Shown: piece by piece, positions 7,433 to 14,993 of the stretch
How positions within the stretch are numbered: the stretch's first letter is position 1
How the letters are laid out: each line of letters begins with the position of its first letter
Notes under the pieces: model-generated
The model's input: only the letters and a program-made list of their open reading frames with translations
What the model was told of the DNA's origin: nothing
Databases searched by the model: none
Position numbers and translations under genes: made by a program
Origin: an uncultured Lachnospiraceae bacterium
Lineage (GTDB): Bacteria > Bacillota_A > Clostridia > Lachnospirales > Lachnospiraceae
Length of the DNA stretch: 18,655 nt
Direction of reading: 5' to 3'
Assembly (NCBI GenBank): GCA_902787595.1
Contig: CADAHD010000028.1
Coordinates: 1 to 18,655 of the forward strand

Positions 7433-9643
7433 ATGAGCATATTCGTAAACGATAAGGAGAGGATCTTTAAGCTGGATACGCCAAATACCAGCTATATCTG
7501 CGCGGTGACGGATGAGCCGGGACATCTGGGGCATCTGTACTACGGCGCGCGTGTAAGCGACGACGATCTGCGCTTTCTTTTCAGGACCGGCGAGAATCCC
7601 TATGTTCCGTCAAAGAACCAAAGGGATAAACTCAGCTTTATGGATTACTATCCTTTTGAGTATTCCGCTCACGGCACCGGCGACTTTCGCGAATGCGCTC
7701 TTAAAGTGCGTACGGAAGATGGTTTCTGCGCCGCAGAGCTTCATTATGCGGGATACAGTATGGAAAATGCTGCGGACGGACCCATGCCCGGAGTATACGG
7801 AGATAACGGGCAGGTCCTTACGATAGAGCTTAAGGATGAATGTCTGGGCCTGACTGTCCTGCTTAAATATACGGTATTTGATGACTGCGACGCGATAGTG
7901 CGCCACAGCGAGATAATAAGCGCAGACAGGAAGCTTTATCTGGAGCGCGCAATGTCTGCGGATCTGGGCATGGATAACGACGGATACGAACTGATCACGC
8001 TCAACGGGACCTGGGCCAGAGAGCGTCATATCGACAGAAAGCCCATAGCCCACGGTTTCCAGGGAGTTTATTCTTCAAGGGGTGAGACTTCGCACCAGCA
8101 TCATCCTTTCCTGGGCATAGTTTCAAAAGACTGCACTCAGAGCCGCGGCGAGGCGCTGGGAATAAATCTTATTTATTCCGGCAACTTCACGGCCTCCGTA
8201 TATGAAGGACAGTTTGATAATCTGCGCATCCTGATGGGTATCAATCCCGAGGACTTTGAGTGGAGATTAAATCCCGGAGAGAGCTTTGTTACTCCGCAGG
8301 CTGCGCTGGTATATTCCGCCGAAGGTCTGGGCGGTATGAGCAGGGCTTTTCATGATCTGTACCGCGATCATCTGATACGCTCAGCCTGGAAGGATAAGCC
8401 CAGGCCCATACTTATCAATAACTGGGAGGCTACCTATTTTGATTTTGACGATGAAAAGCTCCTGGCTATAGCCAGAGAGGCGGCGCAGAGCGGCATAGAG
8501 ATGCTGGTGATGGACGACGGCTGGTTTGGACACCGCAATGATGACAACACTTCTCTTGGCGACTGGGTCGTTAATGAAAACAAGTTAAAGGGCGGACTCA
8601 AAAAGCTGGCAGAGGGCGTAAATGCCCTGGGGCTTAAGTTCGGCATATGGTTTGAACCCGAGATGATAAGCCCCGATTCGGATCTGTACCGCGCGCACCC
8701 CGACTGGGCCATCGCGATACCGGGCAGGACAGCCGGGCTGGCCAGGAACCAGTATGTGCTTGATATGAGCAGAAGCGAAGTGAGGGATCATGTTTTTCGA
8801 GCTTTATCCGATATATTAGATAGCGCTAATATTGAATATGTAAAATGGGACATGAACAGACCGCTCAGCGATCTGGCATCCGCAGGGCTGCCCGCAGACG
8901 CCCAGAAGGAGCTTTCACACCGCTATGTGCAGGGAGTGTATGAACTGCAGGGCAGGCTGGTGGAAAGATATCCCGGGCTGCTGCTGGAGAACTGCTCGGG
9001 CGGCGGCGCGCGTTTTGACGCCGGAATGCTCTGCTACAGCCCGCAGATATGGTGCTCCGATGATACGGACGCCATAGAACGCCTTATGATACAGGAAGGC
9101 ACGGCGCTGGTATACCCGCTCTCAAGTATGGGAGCCCATGTGAGCGACTGCCCCAATCATACGGTAGGCAGGGTCACGCCTTTCGAGACCAGGGGATATG
9201 TGGCGCTGGCCGGAACCTTTGGATATGAACTGGACATCACCCGCATACCCGCAGAGGACAGGGCGATGATACCCGCTCAGGTAAAGATGTACCACATGTA
9301 TCACGAGCTGGTGGCGGCAGGCGATTATTACCGCTTAGCTTCGTATTCGGAGAACAGGCTCTATGACAGCTGGATGTGCGTAAAGAAAGATAAGAGCGAA
9401 GCGCTCCTGACATATATACAGGTTATGGGAAGGGCCAACTGCCATTCAAGAAATATCAGACTGCAGGGCCTTGATCCGCAGAAGACTTACAGGATATACC
9501 GCTTTGATATGGAAAGCGCTGCAGAACAGCCCTACGGTCCGGATAAGGCTTATCATGGTGATACCCTTATCAATGCGGGCATCATCATCGATAATCTGTG
9601 GGGCGACTATAAGGGAGTGCTGTTACACATAGTAAGCGTATGA
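7433..9643 (+). CDS. GH36 alpha-galactosidase
   Basis: This encodes a 736-residue intracellular alpha-galactosidase that removes alpha-1,6-galactose from raffinose-type or galactomannan oligosaccharides. The N-terminal beta-sandwich (about 1-310) is followed by the catalytic barrel beginning NNWEATYFDFDDEKL. Key motifs are MDDGWFGHRNDD, KFGIWFEPEMI, the nucleophile D473 in EYVKWDMNRP, NCSGGGARFD, and the acid/base D543 in WCSDDTDAIER. The 70-residue gap between the two catalytic aspartates matches known GH36 enzymes, as does the length. There is no signal peptide. GGAGGG at 7420-7425 sets ATG 7433, 15 bases after the beta-mannosidase gene. That arrangement suggests one operon for galactomannan-derived sugars, but its mannosidase partner appears broken. 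Confidence 0.97.
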   Translation: MSIFVNDKERIFKLDTPNTSYICAVTDEPGHLGHLYYGARVSDDDLRFLFRTGENPYVPSKNQRDKLSFMDYYPFEYSAHGTGDFRECALKVRTEDGFCAAELHYAGYSMENAADGPMPGVYGDNGQVLTIELKDECLGLTVLLKYTVFDDCDAIVRHSEIISADRKLYLERAMSADLGMDNDGYELITLNGTWARERHIDRKPIAHGFQGVYSSRGETSHQHHPFLGIVSKDCTQSRGEALGINLIYSGNFTASVYEGQFDNLRILMGINPEDFEWRLNPGESFVTPQAALVYSAEGLGGMSRAFHDLYRDHLIRSAWKDKPRPILINNWEATYFDFDDEKLLAIAREAAQSGIEMLVMDDGWFGHRNDDNTSLGDWVVNENKLKGGLKKLAEGVNALGLKFGIWFEPEMISPDSDLYRAHPDWAIAIPGRTAGLARNQYVLDMSRSEVRDHVFRALSDILDSANIEYVKWDMNRPLSDLASAGLPADAQKELSHRYVQGVYELQGRLVERYPGLLLENCSGGGARFDAGMLCYSPQIWCSDDTDAIERLMIQEGTALVYPLSSMGAHVSDCPNHTVGRVTPFETRGYVALAGTFGYELDITRIPAEDRAMIPAQVKMYHMYHELVAAGDYYRLASYSENRLYDSWMCVKKDKSEALLTYIQVMGRANCHSRNIRLQGLDPQKTYRIYRFDMESAAEQPYGPDKAYHGDTLINAGIIIDNLWGDYKGVLLHIVSV

Positions 9644-9653
9644 GGATGTGCCT

Positions 9654-11987
9654 ATGAAAAGAAAGAAAAACAAACGTATCGTCATAAAAGCAGTAACAGC
9701 TTTTGTGCTGATCTTTTTACTGTGCCTTAGTATGGGCGGAACAAAGGCTGCTGCCGGCGGAGAAGGCCTGCAGCCCTCTCCCGTGCCCACGCCTGCCGCT
9801 TCGGGAGAAGAAGACGCGCAGGGCGCTGTATCACAGGACGCCGTACCCACTCCCGCTGCAACGGAAGATGAGGATACGGATGAACTGACGCCCACACCGG
9901 CCGCATCCGAAAACGCGGCAGAACCCACCACAGCTGACGACGGCGCAGATGAATCCGCTGATGAGGGCGCATTTGTGCCCACGCCCACGCCTTTTCAGAT
10001 ACAGGAAGCAGAGATCACGCTTGCTTTTACCACTGCGATATATACAGGCTATGAGATAAGCCAGGAAGTGGTAAGCGTTGAGTGGAACCATAAACAGCTG
10101 ATAAAGGGCCGGGATTATGTTGTGACCGGAGCCCTTGTAAAGAAAGAAATAGGAACCTATACCGTATCGGTCATAGGCACCGGCGAATACAGCGGCACGG
10201 CAACGGCCAGCTGGAGCATAGTGGCGCCCACCCCTACTCCGACGCCTTCCGTAACACCCGAGGATCCTACCGGACCCGTAGAGCCTACCGTATCACCCAC
10301 TCCCGCTGACCCCACGCCCATACCCGATAAGGGATACAGGATCATAGGCGTTCAGGGCAAGACCTATACAGGCTCAAAGATCACCCAGGATGATATGATA
10401 GTCAGGTATGACGGACTGCTGCTGGCCAAGGGCAAGGATTATACCGTCAAATATAAGAATAATGTAAATGCCGGCGTAGCCAGCGTGGTCATAAAGGGCA
10501 AGGGCAACTACAAAGGAAGCTGCGAGGTGGAATTCACCATAGTGCCCGCGGATATAAACGAATGCGACACTTATGACGAGATCTCCCTGGCGGTGGGAGC
10601 CGCAATCTCCGAAAAGACTCCCGTCCTGCGCTGGAACGGCAAGGTATTAAAGCGCCTGCGCGATTTTGAGATGAGTATTCAGCCCAATGAGATCTACGAC
10701 CCCGGAACATATGATATAAGGCTCATGGGCGTCGGAAATTACAGCGGCAGCAGGATCATAAAGCTTACCATAATGGACGGCGTTTCGGTAAAGAAGCTGA
10801 GCCTGGGCAGGATAAAGGATCAGCACTGGACCGGCGCGGAGATAATGCCTGCCATCAACATCAAATACAAAAACGATGTAGTCACCAGGGGCATAGACGT
10901 GACCTATGAAAATAACATTGACGCGGGCACGGCTTATCTGGTGATCACCGGAAACGGTGAGCCGTTTAAAGAGAATATCCGCTTTGCCGGTCAGGTCAAA
11001 GTGCCCTTCAGGATCAGGGGCAGGGATATATCAGGCGCTGTCATAAAGGTCGAAAAGACAGTATATACCGGTTATGCCTGCACGCCGCGCATTACCGTAA
11101 AGATGGGATCGACAGAGCTGGTTGAGGAAATAGATTATACCGTAAGCTTTAAGGCCAATAAGAAAGTGGGTACTGCCACGGTCATCGTAAAAGGCTGCGG
11201 CGGATATACGGGCAAGGCAAAGAACGAATTTGAGATACAGCCCTGTTCGCTTAATAACAAGAATATAAAGATAGACCTTCCCACCAGGGTTTATTACGAA
11301 AAGGGAGGCCCCAAACCCAAGCCTGTGATCACCTATAACAATCTGCTGCTGGTAGAGAACAGGGATTATGTGGTGACTTACAGTGATAACAGGGATGCGG
11401 GCGACCTGTTCAAGGTTTGGATCGACGGCATCAACAATTATGAGGGCAGGTATTCCACGGAGATCATGTGCTATACCAAGCCGCTCGACATGACTGTATC
11501 GATGACTCCGGATATCAAGTGGAAAAAGAATACCCTGGTATCACGTTATATTTCAAAACCCGTTATAATCGATACCAACGGCAAGAGGCTGGAGGCGGGC
11601 AGGGATTATTACGAAGACTATGCGTATTTCGATATCCTGGGAAATCCCATTGACCGCAGCGAATATATGCCGATGGGCCGTGAGATACGCATAAGGGTCA
11701 AGGGCAAGGGAAATTACAGCGGTACCATCTTTGTAAGTTACCGCGCCGTTCCTCAGATGCTTTCGGGCGTAAGCTTTAAAGTGGAACCCCAGGTATATAC
11801 CGGATACGCTGTGGAGCCCGTGCAGTATGATGTTACCACTTCCATAGAGACCGGCGAATACGAGATACTGTATTATAAAAACAATGTCAAAACCGGGACC
11901 GCTACCATGGTGGTTCACGGACTGGGACAGTACGGCGGTTACAAGAAGGTTAAATTCAGCATAGTCAAGTACAGGCTGACGGATTAA
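9654..11987 (+). CDS. Secreted multi-domain Ig-like repeat protein
   Basis: This encodes a 777-residue exported protein. I chose ATG 9654 because GAGGA (9642-9646) is well spaced; a GTG at 9648 would add two residues. The signal peptide is MKRKKNKRIVIK, a hydrophobic core, then TKAAA as a likely cleavage site. Residues about 30-115 are a Pro/Thr/Glu linker with three PTPAA units and a TPTP stretch. About eight domains of 70-90 residues follow, most with YTG, a central G/N-x-DY(T/V)V, and G-x-GNY-x-G, as in clostridial surface proteins. A second TPTPTPS linker separates the first and second domains. No LPXTG, SLH or other anchor is visible, and no catalytic domain. It may be an adhesin, scaffold or matrix protein. 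It begins 10 bases after the alpha-galactosidase stop, which suggests co-transcription but not a shared function. Confidence 0.85.
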   Translation: MKRKKNKRIVIKAVTAFVLIFLLCLSMGGTKAAAGGEGLQPSPVPTPAASGEEDAQGAVSQDAVPTPAATEDEDTDELTPTPAASENAAEPTTADDGADESADEGAFVPTPTPFQIQEAEITLAFTTAIYTGYEISQEVVSVEWNHKQLIKGRDYVVTGALVKKEIGTYTVSVIGTGEYSGTATASWSIVAPTPTPTPSVTPEDPTGPVEPTVSPTPADPTPIPDKGYRIIGVQGKTYTGSKITQDDMIVRYDGLLLAKGKDYTVKYKNNVNAGVASVVIKGKGNYKGSCEVEFTIVPADINECDTYDEISLAVGAAISEKTPVLRWNGKVLKRLRDFEMSIQPNEIYDPGTYDIRLMGVGNYSGSRIIKLTIMDGVSVKKLSLGRIKDQHWTGAEIMPAINIKYKNDVVTRGIDVTYENNIDAGTAYLVITGNGEPFKENIRFAGQVKVPFRIRGRDISGAVIKVEKTVYTGYACTPRITVKMGSTELVEEIDYTVSFKANKKVGTATVIVKGCGGYTGKAKNEFEIQPCSLNNKNIKIDLPTRVYYEKGGPKPKPVITYNNLLLVENRDYVVTYSDNRDAGDLFKVWIDGINNYEGRYSTEIMCYTKPLDMTVSMTPDIKWKKNTLVSRYISKPVIIDTNGKRLEAGRDYYEDYAYFDILGNPIDRSEYMPMGREIRIRVKGKGNYSGTIFVSYRAVPQMLSGVSFKVEPQVYTGYAVEPVQYDVTTSIETGEYEILYYKNNVKTGTATMVVHGLGQYGGYKKVKFSIVKYRLTD
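10011..11970 (+). repeat. About eight tandem Ig-like protein repeats
   Basis: The encoded protein repeats a motif set: YTG near the start, DYTV/DYVV in the middle, GTAT or GTYT, then GxGNYxG before a closing beta strand. Good matches include DYTVKYKNN with GKGNYKG, DYTVSFKAN with GCGGYTG, and YKNNVKTGTATMVV with GLGQYGG. The third, fourth and sixth copies are divergent. The DNA copies are not identical, so this is old protein-level duplication, not a recent DNA repeat. The outer limits are approximate. Confidence 0.75.
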
Positions 11988-11990
11988 TGC

Positions 11991-12020
11991 TTGTATTATG
12001 ACCATGATATGTGGTAAAAT
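11991..12020 (+). promoter_or_regulatory. Predicted promoter of the small-ORF-clpS-clpA operon
   Basis: TTGTAT (11991-11996) and TAAAAT (12015-12020) are 18 bases apart, with TGG before the -10 box forming an extended -10. It starts just after the stop of the repeat-protein gene, and transcription would begin about 25 bases before the small ORF. A perfect inverted repeat overlaps the -10 box, suggesting regulation. Confidence 0.6.
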
Positions 12021-12025
12021 ATCAT
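12004..12025. promoter_or_regulatory. Inverted repeat over the -10 box, candidate operator
   Basis: ATGATAT (12004-12010) and ATATCAT (12019-12025) are exact inverted copies with an 8-base spacer, and the second arm overlaps the -10 hexamer. Centre-to-centre spacing of 15 bases is somewhat longer than one helical turn but compatible with a dimeric repressor. It could also form a weak RNA hairpin if transcription started earlier. The regulator is unknown. Confidence 0.4.
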
Positions 12026-12053
12026 AGTTTCAGAAAAACCCGGAGGCAGTAAA

Positions 12054-12188
12054 ATGGCAGGATCAACGTTTATAACTTTAGTTACCATCTTTGGCGGAGC
12101 ACTGATAATCATTCTGGCAGTGGTGATCTCGGTTGTGAGTACCTTTGTCAGCTCCGTGGCATCTGCGGTGGATGATGAAGAGGAGTAA
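12054..12188 (+). CDS. 44-residue membrane protein with acidic tail
   Basis: ATG 12054 follows a good ribosome site (CGGAGG, 12041-12046) and opens a 44-codon frame ending at TAA 12186-12188. The product starts MAGSTFITLV and has one long hydrophobic stretch (about residues 6-34), then the tail SAVDDEEE. It contains no lysine or arginine at all, so topology is hard to predict. The clpS start codon lies two bases after its stop, and the codons for the final glutamates (GAAGAGGAG) also serve as the clpS ribosome site. This indicates tight translational coupling. I do not recognise a family. It could be a membrane tether or regulator of the Clp system, a small stress protein, or a translated leader. 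Confidence 0.7.
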   Translation: MAGSTFITLVTIFGGALIIILAVVISVVSTFVSSVASAVDDEEE

Positions 12189-12190
12189 CA

Positions 12191-12520
12191 ATGGCAGATA
12201 AGACAGGCAGAAAAGTCATGCACGATGAGGGCTGCAATGTGCAGTCCTCTGTTCGTATTAAGCCCAAGAAACCTTCACTTTACAAGGTTATAATGCTGAA
12301 TGATGATGTCACCACCATGGACTTTGTGGTGGAGATATTAAAGGATATCTTTGGCAAGAGCAATGAACAGGCCGTTGAGCTGATGCTCAAGGTGCATCAT
12401 GAAGGACGCGCTGTGATAGCCACATATATTTACGATATAGCAAAGACAAAACAGCGGCAGGCGATGGAACGGGCCAGAGCCCAGGGCTTCCCCTTCCGCA
12501 TTGATATAGAGAGTGAATGA
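12191..12520 (+). CDS. clpS: ClpS, N-degron adaptor of ClpAP
   Basis: This encodes a 109-residue adaptor that binds proteins bearing destabilising N-terminal residues and hands them to ClpA. Residues 1-28 are the flexible N-terminal extension that is fed into ClpA. The core carries the recognition residues aligned with E. coli ClpS: N37-D38-D39, T41, M43 and H69 (in LNDDVTTMDFV and KVHHEG). The start ATG 12191 uses a ribosome site inside the previous small gene. The gene's TGA (12518-12520) is followed by the clpA ATG 10 bases later, so adaptor and unfoldase are translated together. The clpP protease subunit is not in the window. Confidence 0.96.
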   Translation: MADKTGRKVMHDEGCNVQSSVRIKPKKPSLYKVIMLNDDVTTMDFVVEILKDIFGKSNEQAVELMLKVHHEGRAVIATYIYDIAKTKQRQAMERARAQGFPFRIDIESE

Positions 12521-12530
12521 GGACAACATT

Positions 12531-14990
12531 ATGATGTTTGATGATATGACAGAAAAAGTTATGCAGAGTATGCTTTACAAGGCATCAAAGATGGGAAGTG
12601 AATTTGTCACTCCCGAGCATGTGCTGTATACCTGTCTCGATCTGCCTGTATTTACCAAGGCTCTGGTTATGAACGGCGGAGATCCCAAGGAATTAAAGGC
12701 CGATCTGGATGATTTCCTTACTACCATGCTGCCTGCTGTCAAGAAGTCTGAAAATGAAGACATACGCAGCATAGGCGACCGCATTTCCGATTCTTTTGCG
12801 CGCATGATAGAAATGGCTGTGGAAGTGGCGGAGCATACGGGAAGCAAGCATATCTGCCTTTACCATGTGATCTATGCCATGAGCAAGCTCGAAGAGAGCT
12901 TTGCGGAATACTTCCTGACCCAGCAGGTGGGGAAGATCAGTGATTTTGTGTCTACTCTGGAGCTTCTTATCAACGGCAGCGCTCCTGCGCTTCCTTATGA
13001 TGATGAATTTCCGGATGAAGATATGGGCGCGCCGGAGGACTTTGTGCTGGAGTATGCGCGTCTTATGAACGATATGGTGGGTGAGCGCAATCCCCTTATA
13101 GGGCGTGATAGCGAGCTTGACCGCATAATACGCATACTGCTGCGTAAAGAGAAGAATAATCCTCTGCTGATAGGCGAGCCCGGGGTGGGCAAGACCAGCA
13201 TAGTATACGGGCTGGTGGAACGCATCGAAAAGGGAGAAGTGCCCGAAGGCCTTAAGAAGGCGCCGGTCTATGCGCTTGAAGTGGGAGCCCTGCTGGCCGG
13301 GACCCAGTACCGCGGAGATTTTGAGAAGCGTTTCCTGGACATAATGGATGCGCTTGAAGATATGGAGAGGCCCATAGTATTCATAGACGAGATACATAAT
13401 CTGATAGGCGCGGGTTCGTCCGGCAGCGGCGGGATGGACGCGTCCAATATGATGAAGCCTTATCTGGAGGGCGGCAATATCCGTTTTATCGGCGCTACCA
13501 CCTATGATGAGCATAAGAAGTATTTTTCTAAAAATGCCACTCTTTCCAGGCGTTTTCAGAAGGTGGATATAAAAGAACCGACAGAAGATGAAGCTTTAAG
13601 GATTTTAGAGGGAATAAAAAGCAGTTACGAGCATTATCATAATGTGAAGTACGGAAAGGACGTGCTTTTACATGCGGTGCACCTCAGCAAACAATTTATA
13701 GGAGGCAGATTTCTGCCCGATAAGGCCATTGACCTTATAGATGAAGCTGCTGCCTACAGGCGCATGCACCCGCTGACAGGCCAGAAGAAACAGACTGTCG
13801 GCAAGGATGTTATCGAGACTGTGCTGGCAGAGATAGGAAACATACCCAAACAGACTGCGGAACAGTCCGAGCTGGACGGCCTTAAGGATCTGTACGAGCG
13901 CATAACGGGAAGCATATACGGACAGGAGGAAGCAGTCCGCAGGATCACCGAAGCCATCTGCATGTCGCGTGCGGGACTTCTGGCAGATAACAAGCCCATT
14001 GCAAGCTTTTTGTTTGTGGGACCTACGGGCGTGGGTAAGACCGAGGTGGCAAAAGTCCTGGCAAAGGAGCTGGGAGTGGAATTCATACGTTTTGATATGA
14101 GTGAATATGCGGAAAAGCATACGGTATCAAAGCTCATAGGTTCACCTGCAGGTTATGTGGGTTATGATGACGGCGGCCTGCTGACCGATGCCATCAGAAA
14201 GACGCCACACTGCGTGCTGCTTCTGGACGAGATCGAAAAGGCGCATCCCGATATTTATAATGTGCTGCTGCAGGTTATGGATTATGCTTCGCTTACCGAT
14301 AACCGCGGCCAGAAGGCGGACTTCCGCAATGTGATCATCATCATGACCAGCAATGCGGGCGCCAGGATGATAGGAAAGCAGAATATAGGCTTTGGCGCAT
14401 CCAAGTTCAACGACAGCGTTATGATGGAAGAGGTAAAGCGCGTCTTTACGCCTGAATTCCGCAACCGACTGAGCGCAGTGGTAACCTTCAATCATATGAA
14501 CAGCCGCATGGCCGGACAGATAACCGATAAGAAGATAGCAGAACTGTCCGAACGCCTTAAGACCCGCAAAGTGCAGATACAGGTAGGTGATGATGCAAAG
14601 GATTATATCGTAAAGAGAGCCATCACAAAGGATTACGGCGGGCGTGAGATAGAGCGCATCATCGACAGCGAGGTCAAGCCGCTCTTCGTATCTGAGATAT
14701 TATTCGGCAGTCTTAAGAACGGCGGCGATGCAAAGCTTATCATGAAAGATGGCAAGCCCGCTCTGGAAGGCAAAAGATCCGCACAGGGCTCTTCGGTCAA
14801 AAAGACCATCGAACCTGAGGATCTGATAAACGGAAAGAAGACAGGGCCTAAAAAGCCGGATACAAAAAACTCAGGCTCAAAGAAAAGCGACCCTAAAAAA
14901 CCGGGACCCGCAAAGGGCGGTAAGGCTCAGGCGGGGAAAAAGCTCAGCCAGAAGGTAAAGCGCAGCAGCGGTAAGAAAGAGGAGGAGTAA
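12531..14990 (+). CDS. clpA: ClpA, ClpP-associated AAA+ unfoldase
   Basis: This encodes an 819-residue hexameric unfoldase that feeds substrates to ClpP. I prefer ATG 12531, as GAGGA at 12518-12522 is correctly spaced; an in-frame GTG at 12513 would overlap clpS and add six residues. Domains are the Clp N-domain (about 1-145, binds ClpS), AAA-1 with Walker A GEPGVGKT (about 215-222) and Walker B VFIDEIH (about 283-289), and AAA-2 with Walker A GPTGVGKT (about 497-504) and Walker B VLLLDEIE. There is no ClpB/ClpC-type middle coiled coil. The ClpP-docking tripeptide is I619-G620-F621, before TPEFRNRL. E. coli ClpA is 758 residues. The excess is mostly a C-terminal tail (about 765-819) rich in Lys, Pro, Gly and Ser and ending KKEEE, which is unusual for the family. 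Confidence 0.97.
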   Translation: MMFDDMTEKVMQSMLYKASKMGSEFVTPEHVLYTCLDLPVFTKALVMNGGDPKELKADLDDFLTTMLPAVKKSENEDIRSIGDRISDSFARMIEMAVEVAEHTGSKHICLYHVIYAMSKLEESFAEYFLTQQVGKISDFVSTLELLINGSAPALPYDDEFPDEDMGAPEDFVLEYARLMNDMVGERNPLIGRDSELDRIIRILLRKEKNNPLLIGEPGVGKTSIVYGLVERIEKGEVPEGLKKAPVYALEVGALLAGTQYRGDFEKRFLDIMDALEDMERPIVFIDEIHNLIGAGSSGSGGMDASNMMKPYLEGGNIRFIGATTYDEHKKYFSKNATLSRRFQKVDIKEPTEDEALRILEGIKSSYEHYHNVKYGKDVLLHAVHLSKQFIGGRFLPDKAIDLIDEAAAYRRMHPLTGQKKQTVGKDVIETVLAEIGNIPKQTAEQSELDGLKDLYERITGSIYGQEEAVRRITEAICMSRAGLLADNKPIASFLFVGPTGVGKTEVAKVLAKELGVEFIRFDMSEYAEKHTVSKLIGSPAGYVGYDDGGLLTDAIRKTPHCVLLLDEIEKAHPDIYNVLLQVMDYASLTDNRGQKADFRNVIIIMTSNAGARMIGKQNIGFGASKFNDSVMMEEVKRVFTPEFRNRLSAVVTFNHMNSRMAGQITDKKIAELSERLKTRKVQIQVGDDAKDYIVKRAITKDYGGREIERIIDSEVKPLFVSEILFGSLKNGGDAKLIMKDGKPALEGKRSAQGSSVKKTIEPEDLINGKKTGPKKPDTKNSGSKKSDPKKPGPAKGGKAQAGKKLSQKVKRSSGKKEEE

Positions 14991-14993
14991 GCG

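Noticed and set aside
9780..9915. Repeated PTPAA-coding DNA as a simple-sequence repeat
   Set aside because: The three units differ in sequence and spacing, as expected for a selected Pro/Thr linker and not a DNA microsatellite.
12693..13514. 273-codon open frame on the minus strand
   Set aside because: It lies wholly inside clpA and is explained by codon bias of the sense gene; the product has no recognisable motif.
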